DNA from: Ailurus styani
Lineage: Eukaryota; Chordata; Mammalia; Carnivora; Ailuridae
DNA: 64,000 nt
Assembly (NCBI GenBank): GCA_002007465.1
Contig: LNAC01000163.1
Coordinates: 2,186,243 to 2,250,242 of the forward strand
Reading direction: 5' to 3'
Under the pieces are notes generated by a model. The model worked only from the letters and a program-made list of their open reading frames with translations. It was not told where the DNA came from and did not search any database. Made by a program: the position numbers and the translations under genes. This document shows positions 21,061-31,735 of the stretch, in pieces. Position 1 is the stretch's first letter. Each line of letters starts with the position of its first letter.

Positions 21061-21268
21061 TTTTTTTTTTTTTAAAGATTTTATTTATTCATTTGACACA
21101 GAGAGAGAGATTACAAGTAGGCAGAGAGGCAGGCAGAGAGAGAGGAGAGAGGAGGAAGCAGGCTCCCTGCTAAGCAGAGAGCCCGATGTGGGCCTCGATC
21201 CCAGGACCCTGGGATCGTGACCTGAGCCGAAGGCAGCGGCTTTAACCCACTGAGTCACCCAGGCGCCC
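21061..21268 (-). mobile_element. CAN-SINE, GGGTTAAAGCC form, antisense
   Basis: Complete. Target duplication of 17 bp with one mismatch, gatactgttctcatttc at 21044-21060 and gatactgttctcacttc at 21269-21285. Confidence 0.96.
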
Positions 21269-21285
21269 GATACTGTTCTCACTTC

Positions 21286-21837
21286 TAATGCTTGGAGCCA
21301 AGTGCCTCTTTGGATAGGTATTTGTGATATAATCAAAATCAAAGAACATCACCCCATGTCATTCTAACAGCATATCTTAGGAACAGATCCTAGTAGCAAT
21401 TACTCACGGCTGGGATTGTAAGTTTGTCCCAGGCTTCTTAAGTTTACTCCATTCATTTTAAAATATGAGTTTCAAATTTTGGAATCTATGATTTTGTGAT
21501 AGACCTGGGTAATGAAAACTGAACTGAAGCCACCAATTTGGATAAACAGGGCTATCAACAAGCAAACTCATGACTGTGTTTAGTTAGAGTTATAGAAGTG
21601 ATAATGAAAGTAATGACCTAGAAGCAATTTTGTCCCCATCATCTCAGTAACTGCTTAGGGATCTTTGCATGATTAGCAAATGTTTATTATGAGATTCCAT
21701 CTAGCCCTAATTAGTTCAAATAATACATTTGGCTTCTCAGTAGGATCTGGAGTACCATAAACAAGTTACTGAATTATATATAGCTCAAGGGGTCTGGCTT
21801 AAATGCACTCATGCACCTTCCCTATTGTCCAGGGTGA
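21286..21837. other. AT-rich unique sequence, no gene seen
   Basis: Nothing recognised. Confidence 0.4.
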
Positions 21838-22085
21838 CAACTAATAACATTTATGGAATGCCAGATCTATTTTCAATACTGTATTAAGTACTTCCATGGA
21901 TCCTCTCTTTTAACCTTTACAGCCACCTACATGGAGGCCACTATTAACATTAGTACTTTACAAATGAAGAAAGTGACATTTAGAGAGTATTAACTTGCCC
22001 AAGGTACAACAGCTGGTCAATGTGAGCTAGCTCCAGTCAAAATGGGCAGTCTGACCAATAGAGCTCATGCTCTGAATCACAGGGC
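21838..22085 (-). mobile_element. MIR, antisense
   Basis: 'aataacatttatggaatgcc', 'attaagtacttccatggatc', 'aacctttacagccacctaca', 'tacaaatgaagaaagtgaca', 'aacttgcccaaggtacaaca', 'gagctcatgctctgaatcac': near-complete antisense MIR. Confidence 0.9.
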
Positions 22086-22189
22086 TTTCACTGACTCTGA
22101 AAGCCTGGGTTTCTGAGCCCGATCATCTTTTTCTCCTTTCTTTAGTTGCTAAAAAGTTGGGACCAATTTTCAGTACTTCCTGGGGAAAG

Positions 22190-22385
22190 GCCACTTAGCA
22201 CAGTGGAGAATGGCTCAGCTCTCTACAGGCCCATAGTTCAGTTCCTCCCCTTAACTGCCATGTGAACATGGACCAGTGATTTCACTTCCCGGAGCCCTAT
22301 TTCCTCATCTAGAAAACAGCAACATAATACCTGCTCAGGGTTATTGTGAGGATGAATTCAGTAAATTAATGCATGTCATCTTGTC
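22190..22385 (+). mobile_element. MIR
   Basis: 'cacagtggagaatggctcag', 'actgccatgtgaacatggac', 'tttcctcatctagaaaacag', 'gctcagggttattgtgagga', 'gaattcagtaaattaatgca' in sense order. It lies 105 bp from an oppositely oriented MIR. Confidence 0.9.
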
Positions 22386-22930
22386 GGTAGACTGGTGGTC
22401 ATGTGTTTGATGAAAAGAGATCAGCCTTACATAGTAAGGACAAGCAAACTTTCCAAAAATGTGTGTCTGGTGTAATGTGCTTATGCACAATCTACTGGGT
22501 CACCATGTAAAATGTGTTTGTCCCTGTGAGTTGGGGCCAAAGTTTGAAGGTCATTGCTCTAACCCTCCTCCCTCCAACCCTTCCTCTGAGATCTATGGGG
22601 TTCCTTTACACCCTCTTTTTTTTCCTCTTGCAATGAGAAGTAGAAAACCCTTTTCTTCAGAATTTAAGCTTCCACACAGAGACATTAAGAATACACTCAC
22701 CATAAGAAAACAAACTCTTCTTAACCAACACTTTCTGACTTAGGATAAAGAAACCAAGAACTTTTTCCCTTCAAAGTGTCTTAAGTAGCAGATATTTAGT
22801 CTGATTCTCAAATGCTACCCCCAGGCATCTCTGGACAGAGAAGCCCAACATGGTCTTCTGACCAAGTGGCTTACTGATAACTCTAAGTATCCAAAAAATT
22901 TCCCAAGTGTGTCTGCTGACTGGGATCAAT
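22386..22930. other. Unique-looking sequence, no gene seen
   Basis: A 94-codon open frame at 22459-22743 has no recognisable domain or splice context. Confidence 0.4.
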
Positions 22931-22948
22931 GACCTTGTCCTATTTCTT

Positions 22949-23145
22949 TTTTTTTTTTTAAGATTTTTATTTACTTTTTTGAGAGAAAGAGAGCTTGCAC
23001 ACGAGCAGGGAGGATGGGCGAAGAGAGAGAGAGAAGGAGGCTCCCTGTTGAACAGGGAGCCTGCGGCAGGACTCTATCCCAGGACCCTGGGATCAAGACC
23101 TGAGCTGAAAGCAGATGCTTAACCAATTGAGCCACCCAGGCATCC
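22949..23145 (-). mobile_element. CAN-SINE, older caniform form, antisense
   Basis: Target duplication gaccttgtcctatttctt at 22931-22948 and, with one change, from 23146. Head ends AACCAATTGAGCCACCCAGG. Confidence 0.94.
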
Positions 23146-23163
23146 GACCTTGTCTTATTTCTT

Positions 23164-24189
23164 TCTGGCTTTCCTGTATTTACCCCATTCTTCCAACTTC
23201 TCCTTGCTTATTCCTTTACCTCATCAAATCCTATCCTTCCTAAGAGCCCAATAACCTATTGGAATGCAAAATTCTAATCTTAAGTCCTCATTAAGTATTT
23301 TTAATAACAATTACACAAAACCCAACATCTTTTAGTTGAATTTGAATCCGCACAACTCTTTAGTAATTGAATGATTGTCAAAACCATAGTTTTGGTAAAA
23401 ATTATTCCCACTTTCAATCTACCATCATCCATCATTAGGGCAGTAAGCTTGTACTGAATTTCCTAGGTTCAAACAGCAATTCTACAAGTGACTTATGGGG
23501 CTGCACTTTGATTGCTAATCATGCAGGCTGATAGTAGAATAGTCATACATTCAGAAGGCATCCTCAGCTGGAAGCAAACAGCTCTATTAACAACCTGAAA
23601 CACTGACAGTCATTCTGAGCCAGTAGCACTAGTATGTATACAAAACAAGATGAATAGTACAGTACATGAGGCCAAGCAGAATTCCTTCCAATACCAGATG
23701 AAAGACCCCTGATTTACTATGAATCCAAGAGACAGTTGTCATCCTGTGATATATAGCTACTTTCGTTCACTACAGACTATAAGGGAATGTTTCAGTCGTG
23801 TTAGCGGAGTTTTGTTTTGTTTTTTTTTGTTTGTTTGTTTTGTTTTTTTTACTTTTACCATAACAATTATTATTGACAGATTCATTTGGGGTAAGAAATG
23901 GTCTTTCAGAAAAACACAAGGGGACGCCCAGAAAGCCCAGGAGCAGATGTGCATTATAAAGCAATATGAGGCATAATGAGAAAAGCATTCTTCCCTATCC
24001 TATTAATTGTTGGCACTACCTGATAATCAAGAATTACTGACCCCTCCCAACCTCCAGCTAGCCGATATTTGTGTATTGCAATGCACCGCGGCCCAAACAT
24101 GAGCTCAATTCTATGTAACACTGAGAGCCGGCGTTTCAGTAACATTAATCTGAACCCTCCCTATTCCCTCTGCATTGCCCTATAACACA
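23164..24189. other. AT-rich mostly unique sequence
   Basis: No repeat recognised apart from a T/G-rich tract (TTTTG and TTTG units) at about 23812-23850. Opposing short frames here are low-complexity artefacts. Confidence 0.4.
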
Positions 24190-24520
24190 ACCTGCAAATA
24201 ATACATAAACTCCTTCCAATAGGTGGATGGCTGAGTAAATGATACACTGCAGTTGATGAACTACACAAAAATCTTAACTGTCAATGATGAAGACAATTTT
24301 AAAATATGGAAAATGCTTTATATATAAGATTTAAGGTTAAAAGCAAGATGCAAAACTGTCAGAACACTAAGCTTACAGATAGGTAAAAATGGAGTTAGAG
24401 GTAAAGAAAGAAAAAGCAAGCTGTTGTTTTGATAAGGAGGATGCTAAGCAATTTTTTTTTCTTTTGAAAATACCCTTTACTGTTCCTATGATATTCTAAT
24501 AATAAAAGTTATTTTAAAAT
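24190..24520 (+). mobile_element. Possible L1M 3' end
   Basis: 'taggtggatggctgagtaaa', 'gatacactgcagttgatgaa' and later 'tatataagatttaaggttaa' have the order of an L1M 3' UTR ('...gaatggataaataaattgtggt...'). Decayed. Confidence 0.45.
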
Positions 24521-25539
24521 CAAAGCCCACCTCTTAGGAAAAAGTTAGTTACTGCTTACCATACATCCATAAAATAAAACTTGCATGTGATGAATGCTGA
24601 AACATTTTTTTTTTCCAGATTCAAAAATAGTGTTGGAATCTGCCAAGGAATCGGCTCACATTATTCAATGTCAGACACATTTACACTCATATGTATTAGT
24701 AATTCCTTTGGTTGACTTTTCTTTGCCGTTGTCATGGCAACCATTTCCACTGCCATTAGTACCTCTAGGGCCCTGCCTCGTTCACATATTTTTAGGCTGT
24801 TTCTCTTGTAACAAAGCAATTAATACTTGTGGCGTATCTGTATCGAAGCCCTGGTGACCTATTCTGTCTCTGGGAACTGCTGAGCACTCGGTTTCCTTCT
24901 TTCTGCTTCTATAGGTGCTTCTGTTTCTCTTTGTGGTACTTCTTTTCACTAACTCTTACAAGCCTCTTGACTATTTCTAATTATATCTTATTTGGGTTAT
25001 TTAAAGTTTCTTTTTTTCACACATAGTCCTGTTTCCCTATGCAATGACACTCTCTGCATCATCAACAAAATAGCACATTTTCATTCATGACCACTGTGGA
25101 CCACCATCAAAGAAGAGATTCAAAATGCAGTGGAGATAAGTGACACTTTAGAGTGGTTCTAGATGGATGATCACATGGCTGTGTAGTCAAGATTGAGCAC
25201 CTCCAGTCACAAGACATCCACAATAGCACAAGATATCACCTTGCATTTTCTGACAGCTGGAGTCAGTCATCTAATAGTCTTCTCTGATGAAGATTAAGGA
25301 TACTGGCTACCTTTCTTCATGCCAAATTAATTTTTTCATGGTAATGACCAAGTGGTGAGGCTGCTATAAGACGGACTGACCGATTCTTACACTGCTACAG
25401 AGAGAAAAAAGGTAGGCACTTTTTGTAGAGCAAGAACTACTATCAAAATGCCTCATCAATGTTTACTCCCTTTAGCTCTATAAGCCTTGCAGAAATCTCT
25501 TCTTAAAAAACTACCTAAAACGTAGGGAAAAATAGTTAT
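24521..25539. other. Mostly unique sequence with an RFX-like X-box
   Basis: No clear repeat. An X-box-like palindrome lies at 24728-24741. The surrounding CT-rich text (24750-24880) might be L2-derived, but I cannot confirm this. Confidence 0.4.
24728..24741. promoter_or_regulatory. RFX X-box-like motif
   Basis: GTTGTCATGGCAAC differs at one base from the symmetrical RFX site GTTGCCATGGCAAC. Confidence 0.35.
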
Positions 25540-26010
25540 TTGGTTATTGAAATTTGTTCAGAATAGCAAAAACATTGGGAGCCACCTAAACATTTAAGAG
25601 TATAAAAAAATATGGGGTATCCACAAGGTAAAATATTTGCAAGTGATGCATCTCTAATGGCATGGCAAGTGCATGTGATATAATGATAATTTAAAACATT
25701 AATGTGAAAAAACAGGATGTGAATAAGTGATCATAACTTTGTAAAAAGAATAAACCACAAGCCCCATAAGAACGGGAACCATGTTTATCTTAATTATCTT
25801 TTATCTATATAACCTACCATAATATCTGTAAATATCTGTTGTATAAGTGAGTGAATGAATGGACAGATGAATATGTGAGCCAAAAAGAATGGAAGGTAAT
25901 ACACCAGATTTTTAAGAATGGTTGTCTATGGGAGAGAACTTTTTCTGCTAAGTTGTTCCTTACTTAATTGTGTTTTCCATCTTATTAACTTTTAAAGACT
26001 TTTTGGAGGC
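25540..26010 (+). mobile_element. Possible L1M 3' end with an L2-like tail inside
   Basis: 'agaatagcaaaaacattggg', 'agccacctaaacatttaaga', and later 'atggttgtctatgggagaga' fit an L1M 3' UTR. Between them, 25755-25880 ('ccccataagaacgggaacca' to 'gagtgaatgaatggac') looks like an L2 3' end. Confidence 0.45.
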
Positions 26011-26289
26011 GGTGAATTAATCTTCTTAGGTTTATGCCTTGCATACAGAGACAGTACAGGACAAATCTATACTCTTTCTATATAGAACCTTCCAAACAAT
26101 TCCAGCAATTTCAAACAAATTCTGTATGACATGTAATTCCAATCCCAGGTAAGGTTTTATCTACTTCATTCTGCAAGACTAAATCCTTTTAAAATAGGTG
26201 GACAAGCTATATAAACCCAAAACCTCTGTACACATATGAGAATTCTGTACACTAAAATTACTTGTATTATTTTATAAATTCTCTTCCTA

Positions 26290-26590
26290 ATGCATGAGTC
26301 AGATCATCTCCATAATCAAAACTCTTTTTGCCTAATGAATAAAATTCAACTCCTTAGTCTGGCATTCAAGACTTTCCAAAACCCAGTTTCAAAGTATATC
26401 TCTAATTTCATGTCCCATCATAATACTACCCAAACCCTGTGTACTAGCCTTCCCAGATTATTTGCTATTTGCTGTGTAAGCGATACAATGTCTTGCCTTC
26501 CTACCAATGCTGACACCGTGCCCTTAGCTTGAAAATCCTTAGCTTGTCAAAATCCTTCAACACCAACTGAAACACCCCCTTTTCTGGCCA
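26290..26590 (+). mobile_element. L2-like fragment
   Basis: 'gagtcagatcatctccataa', 'aaattcaactccttagtctg', 'gcattcaagactttccaaaa' match the L2 stretch around 'aaatctgatcatgtcactc', 'gtccaaactccttagcatgg'. Confidence 0.6.
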
Positions 26591-26815
26591 TGAAGATATG
26601 ATCAATGATGACAATCAGTCTGTAAATGCTTAAGATTAAAGTCTGTTTACATTTTCAAATACTCAAGCATGTGGTATCTGCTATCATATCAATCAAAAAT
26701 CAAAGTATCTGATATTCATTGGCCTTCTAATTAGGACCTACTATGAGCACGTCTCATTAATGAGAGAGAGCCATTTTACCTGGCAAAGGTTCACTCGACT
26801 CCATCCTGACAGGAA

Positions 26816-26862
<47 letters not shown>

Positions 26863-28004
26863 CTTACATAAGGCTTAGACTCGGGGTTAATGTAACCAGC
26901 ACTCTGCAGCATGTGCCCACGCATGTACTGGGGGGTGAGGGAGAGTACCACATACTAACTAGAAGGAATTTCTGGGGTTGTGGAGCTGTTTTATAACATT
27001 TTTAAGAGTTACAAATTTAAGTGAGGATCACTGGTGGTGAGAGAAGGAGAGAAACAGCAATTTCCTAGCCTGGTAGATAGGCCAAAAATAGCATGAGAAG
27101 GGGAAAGGAAAAGAACTTGAAAGGACATTTGTTTCCACCTTTTAAGGCATACTTGGGAAATTCACCGAAAGATGACATTTTAAAATGTTTCTCTTTTATA
27201 ATGGTTACCCAAACTAGCCTTCACCCGGCCCATGAGTGCAAATAGGAGATAAAACCACCAACCCAGAAAAACACCAGCTGTCAGAACAGACTGTCACATG
27301 GCAACTTCACTTAATTCAGGCACAGAAATGCCTTCACACTGAAGCGCCAGGCTCTCTTCTCTCCCTCCTCCTGTTGGGGACACTTCGACACAGCCAAATC
27401 ATTTTCTCTTGCCTTGCAGTCATCTGTCTGTCGTCTTTGAGAATATTTATTATATTTCCATTTTTTGTAAGTGTTCAAATTTCCTTCCTCATCACTAAAA
27501 ACCATGTATAACAACCCCTTCCATTTGTATGAAAATTCATTCCACCAGCTCTTTCTCAATAAAAATGGAGTGCACTTTTCCTCACTTTGTATTTCACTAA
27601 TTCCCTCAATAAGTTCTAACAGAATTACACCTATATTTCATCTCCCAATGCCTTTTTTCCACTAATTCACTGGAGGATTGCTAGTTCAAACTATTTCAAG
27701 GGCCCAGATAATTGATTGATGCTGACTGGTGTTACTCCATTTCTCTAGAAGATTGAACAAAAAGAAATGGGATTAAATCACATCTGAGAGGAAATACTGA
27801 GACAGAAAGAAAAAGCTTCTTAAGTGTATAAATCAAATATTACAAGAGTTTTTATGAAGGTTATAGAATACCAATCATCAAAATTCTTAAAAAAGGGGGG
27901 GGGGAGTTAAGTCTACTTTTAAAGCCCAACCTCCTTAGAAGAAGTGATCCTGAGTGAAAGACTTCTTGATGCCTTATCCTTAACAAAAATTCTATGAGTA
28001 ACAG
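26591..28004. other. Mostly unique sequence with simple repeats
   Basis: Contains (GA)n at 26814-26860 and a G-run at 27895-27905. Otherwise unrecognised; no exon supported. Confidence 0.4.
26814..26860. repeat. (GA)n microsatellite
   Basis: About 23 GA units, nearly perfect, not in a recognisable SINE. Confidence 0.95.
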
Positions 28005-28125
28005 ATATTACAGCAGCAGACACTATTAACTGCCTACCCAACATCCATTCTTCCCTCTTCCTGACCAACAGACTCCTCTTATGCTGCTAGAGATGGCCAT
28101 GTAACCTGGCTAATGAAATGTATGC

Positions 28126-28270
28126 AGGGGCACCTGAGGGGCTTAGTCCGTTAAGTATCCCACTCTTGATTTCAGCTCAGGTCTTGATCTCAGGGTTGTG
28201 AGTTCAAGCCCGGTGGTATGCTCCATGTTGAGTGGGGAGCCTACTAAAAAAAATAATTAAAAAAAAAAAT
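28126..28270 (+). mobile_element. CAN-SINE, oldest form
   Basis: GGGGCACCTGAGGGGCTTAGTCCGTTAAGTATCCC, then 'CACTCTTGATTTCAGCTCAG', ending 'GAGCCTACT' and an A-rich tail. No CT-rich body. Target duplication not clear. Confidence 0.85.
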
Positions 28271-28454
28271 AGAAGTGACTGAGGAGGAGCTTCTAAGGAA
28301 CATTTACAAAAAGGAACCAAACTCAGCAGTCATGTTCCTTTTACCCTTTGCGCTTTGCTCTTTTTCCTTTCCCATTCTTCCAATTGACAGGCAAACTCAA
28401 ACCTTAGAGATATAGCCACCATCTTGGATATGTGATAAAGGAAGTCACGTACTA

Positions 28455-28879
28455 GGGGTGCCTGGGTGGCTCAGTTGGTTAAGTGGCTGCCTTCAGTTCA
28501 GATCATGATCTCAGGGTCCTGGGATTGAGTCCCCATCAGGCTCCCTGCTCAGCGGGGAGCCTATTTCTCCCTCTCCTCCCTGTTCCTGCTCTCTCTCACT
28601 ATTTCTTTTTTTTTTTTTTTAAAGATTTTATTTATTTATTTCACAGAGGGAGAGAGATCACAAGGAGGCAGAGAGGCAGGCAGAGAGAGAAGGGGGGAAG
28701 CAGGCTCCCCGCTGAGCAGGGAGCCCGATGCGGGCCTCGATCCCAGGACCCTGAGATCATGACCTGAGCCGAAAGCAGAGGCATTAACCCACTGAGCCAC
28801 CCAGGCGCCCTCTCTCACTATTTCTGCCACTATACCTCTCTCAAATAAATAAATAAAATCTTAAAAAAAAAAAAAAAAA
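28455..28879 (+). mobile_element. CAN-SINE, older caniform form, host of a nested SINE
   Basis: Outer SINE in two parts, 28455-28605 and 28825-28879. Its target duplication is aaggaagtcacgtacta, ending at 28454, with 28880-28896 carrying two changed bases, in keeping with greater age. Confidence 0.93.
28606..28810 (-). mobile_element. CAN-SINE, GGGTTAAAGCC form, nested antisense in another SINE
   Basis: Inserted in the CT-rich body of the outer SINE. Perfect 14-bp duplication tctctcactatttc at 28592-28605 and 28811-28824. Confidence 0.96.
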
Positions 28880-28997
28880 AAGGAAGTCACACACTAAATA
28901 CAGGAGAGGAGGAAGACATAGGTACCTTGTGCTGGTAGCCCAGCTAAGGATAACATCTTCTAGACTTTCTGTTATAGGACAAAAATAAAGTCTTTTT

Positions 28998-29190
28998 GGG
29001 GCACCTGGGTGGCTCAGTGGGTTAAAGCCTCTGCTGTCGGCTCAGGTCATGATCTCAGGGTCCTGGGATGGAGCCCCGCATCAGGCTCCCTGCTGAGCGG
29101 GGAGCCTGCTTCCTCCTCTCTCTGCCTGCCTCTCTGCCCACTTATAATCTCTCTCTCTGTCAAATAAATAAATAAAATCTTATTTAAAAA
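28998..29190 (+). mobile_element. CAN-SINE, GGGTTAAAGCC form
   Basis: Complete head and body. Probable target duplication aaagtctttt / aaagtcctttt on either side. Confidence 0.92.
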
Positions 29191-29418
29191 AGTCCTTTTT
29201 AGTTAAACCACTGTAATGGGGTTTCCTATTATCTACCACCAAACCTGAAGTTCACTGGTACAGTTACATTCCCTCTTACTTAAAACAGTCTACCCTTGGC
29301 TCCTGTGAAACCACATTTTCATGGTTTTTCTCCTCTCTCACTATCCCTTCCTCCTCTTTCTCCTTTGCTGGATCTTTTTTCAGCCTCCTCAGAACCCTCC
29401 TGGGACTAGTCTTGGGCT

Positions 29419-29918
29419 CTTTGGCAGGCAAAATAATGGCCTCCAAAATTGCTCAGATTATGTGAATCTAATACTCAGATTATGTGAATATTCTACCTTA
29501 CATGGCAAAAGGAACGTTGCAGGTATGATTAAGGATCTTGACATGAGAAAATCATCCTGGATTATCCAGGTGGGGCAGTGAAATCACAACAATCTTTATA
29601 AGGGAAAGAGGGAGGCAGGAGAGTCAGAGTCAGAAAAAGTTACGATGGTGGAAATGTGATTATAGAGTGATGCACTATAAACATGGAAAGAGGGACCACA
29701 AGCCAATGAAAGCAGGTAGCCTCTAGAAGTCAGACAAGGTGAGAAAAGATTCTGCCCTGGAGTCTCCACAGAGAACTCAGCCCTGCCAAAACCTGATTTC
29801 AGTCCAGTGAGACCCATTTCGGACTTCTAACCTTCAGAACAATAAATAATAAACTCGTGTTGTTTTAAACTACTGCTTTTGAAGTAATTTGTTATAGCCA
29901 TGATAGGATGCTAAAACA
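29419..29918 (+). mobile_element. MLT1 LTR (ERVL-MaLR)
   Basis: Nearly full-length LTR: 'ggcaggcaaaataatggcct', 'taccttacatggcaaaagga', 'gattaaggatcttgacatga', 'atcatcctggattatccagg', 'gggaggcaggagagtcagag', 'agtgagacccatttcggact', 'cttctaaccttcagaacaat', 'aataaataataaactcgtgt', ending 'ggatgctaaaaca'. No internal retroviral sequence adjoins it, so it is solitary. Exact MLT1 subtype not determined. Confidence 0.9.
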
Positions 29919-30183
29919 GGTTCCATTTCTTTCTCTACCTACATGTTCTTCCTAAGAGACCTCAAGGCATCCTATGGCTTTAAAAACCATCTGTATTCCA
30001 CTATTTCCAAATCTTTCTCAGCAAATCTCACCTCACCCAGGATGCCAGATCTGTATATTCAAATTAATACTTGTGGGAGACCAAAATAAATAATAGCCCT
30101 TTACAAACACAGACTTATCTAAGCCTATTTTTATCTGAATGTGTTACTTATTGAATCGGCCTATCTTTCTGTGCACCCCACAG
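29919..30183. other. Short unplaced stretch
   Basis: No gene. It ends in a pyrimidine-rich tract and CAG at 30181-30183 (see the exon-like block that follows). Confidence 0.35.
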
Positions 30184-30245
30184 GTGATGATGAGGCAGCA
30201 GCTGACAAAAGTGAAGATGTAGTGACAGAGGAGGCCACCATCTAC
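30184..30245 (+). other. Acidic exon-like open stretch after a splice acceptor
   Basis: After 'ctttctgtgcaccccacag' one frame reads DDEAAADKSEDVVTEEA and stays open 35 codons to TAG at 30291-30293, running into an L2 fragment. No donor is seen before the L2. It could be a decayed or terminal exon, or chance. No family recognised. Confidence 0.18.
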
Positions 30246-30345
30246 TTCATTCATTCATTCCTTCATCCAAATATGGTTACTGACCCAACCTAGAATGTGC
30301 CAGTTGCCATGCCAGTCCCCAAACTGAATAAGGCGGATAAGGCAT
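30246..30345 (-). mobile_element. L2 3' end, antisense
   Basis: 'cattcattcattccttcatc', 'gaatgtgccagttgccatgc' and 'ctgaataaggcggataaggc' are the reverse of the L2 terminus. Confidence 0.6.
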
Positions 30346-30870
30346 GTTTTTTCCTGTGCATCTAGTAGACATCTCGAACGCCACACAGCCATTTCAGAAC
30401 CCCTGACTCCCCCAGCTCATCCCACAGCACCTCCCCCTCCCCACCAGAAAACACTCGGCTCCTTTCCCTTCCCTTATCTCAGTAAAATGCACCGTCATCC
30501 ACCCCGATGCTCATACCAAAAACCTAAGAGTTTACCTCGCACCCATTCCTCTTCCCTTCCTTGCATCGAGCCTATAAGCAAATCCTGTCAACTCCATCTT
30601 CAAAACACAGCCAAATGCATCGGCATCTTCCCTCTCTCCTGCTTCCCTTGCAACCCAAGCCACTGCCATCCTCCGTGTGGAACACTGCAACCACCTCCAA
30701 CCATCTAGTCCCCAGACGGCAGCTGAAAGTACATTTTTGAAGTGTAAATTAGACCACATCACTCCCCTGCTTAAAACTCATCAATGACACCTTGTTGGTC
30801 TTAGAATAAAGGTCAACCTGGCTTTCAGAGACTTTGTTCCTGCTTCCTCTCAACACTGTCCCATACCTGG
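30346..30870 (+). mobile_element. L2 ORF2/3' fragment
   Basis: 'catctagtagacatctcgaa', 'cctcgcacccattcctcttc', 'aaatcctgtcaactccatct', 'accacatcactcccctgctt', 'aaaactcatcaatgacacct' follow L2 in sense. The short frames on both strands belong to this repeat. Confidence 0.7.
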
Positions 30871-31001
30871 CTCGAATGAGGAGACGAAGACAGGAGCCTC
30901 ACTGTATCCTCAGATGTTGCCTAACCACCAACGAAAGGCACATACTAGACACAAACTAAATTAGCTGGTAGCAGATGCAGACAAAAAGAGACTTAGTTAA
31001 G

Positions 31002-31210
31002 GGCGCCTGGGTGGCTCAGTGGGTTAAAGCCTCTGCTTTCGGCTCAGGTCATGATCTCAGCGTCCTGGGATCGAGGCCCGCATCGGGCTCTCTGCTCAGC
31101 AGGGAGCCTGCTTCCTCCTCTCCCTGTCTCTCTGCCTGCCTCTCTGCCTACTTGTAATCTCCTCTGTGTGTCAAATAAATAAATAAAATCTTTAAAAAAA
31201 AAAAAAAAAG
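31002..31210 (+). mobile_element. CAN-SINE, GGGTTAAAGCC form
   Basis: Complete; target duplication agagacttagttaag at 30987-31001 and 31211-31225. Confidence 0.96.
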
Positions 31211-31504
31211 AGAGACTTAGTTAAGCCTGCATTCTGTACGAGCGCTGCTGATGTGACCCCAGCGTTCACCCTGGTCAGTCTAACGGTCTGGTGGGGTCCC
31301 CCTGAACTAGGTTCAGTGTAGAATAACACCCCAAGGACGCTCAGCTTAGAAACACTATGAAGAGTATAAAAAGATTGGTGGGGATTCCTAAACGCTCATT
31401 TTGTAATGGGAACCAAACACATTTCACTTAGTATACTAATACACAAAAGTCATAAAAAATATCGAGGGGGATTCTGGTATGTCTCATTTCACTATGGAAC
31501 TAAT

Positions 31505-31735
31505 AATAATATAACTGCATTAGTATTTGTACAGCTCACATTTTTGGAGAATTTACTAGGATCCAGAAACTTTGCTAAGAGCTTTACATGAGGTGTGCTA
31601 TCATTACTCTTATTTTACAGGTAGAATGACCGTGTTTGAAGAACACGAGGTAACACAGTTATTACCTGGCAGATTCAGGCCACAAACCTGGTGACCTGAA
31701 TCCTGAGCCCACACAGTTAACCACAGAACTAGCCT
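31505..31735 (-). mobile_element. MIR, antisense
   Basis: 'cattagtatttgtacagctc', 'gctaagagctttacatgagg', 'cattactcttattttacagg', 'gaacacgaggtaacacagtt', 'acctggtgacctgaatcctg', 'cacacagttaaccacagaac' give a near-complete antisense MIR. Confidence 0.88.

Larger units (their letters stand above)
28005..29275 (+). mobile_element. Ancient LTR-like repeat broken up by four SINEs
   Basis: Pieces in order: 'acccaacatccattcttccc', 'agagatggccatgtaacctg', 'ggctaatgaaatgtatgcag', 'gaagtgactgaggaggagct', 'agccaccatcttggatatgt', 'gaagtcacacactaaataca', 'tctagactttctgttatagg', 'ttaaaccactgtaatggggt'. This colinear series matches a common mammalian MaLR-like repeat I remember, without a sure name. SINEs at 28126, 28455 (with 28606 inside) and 28998 separate the pieces. 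Confidence 0.55.
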
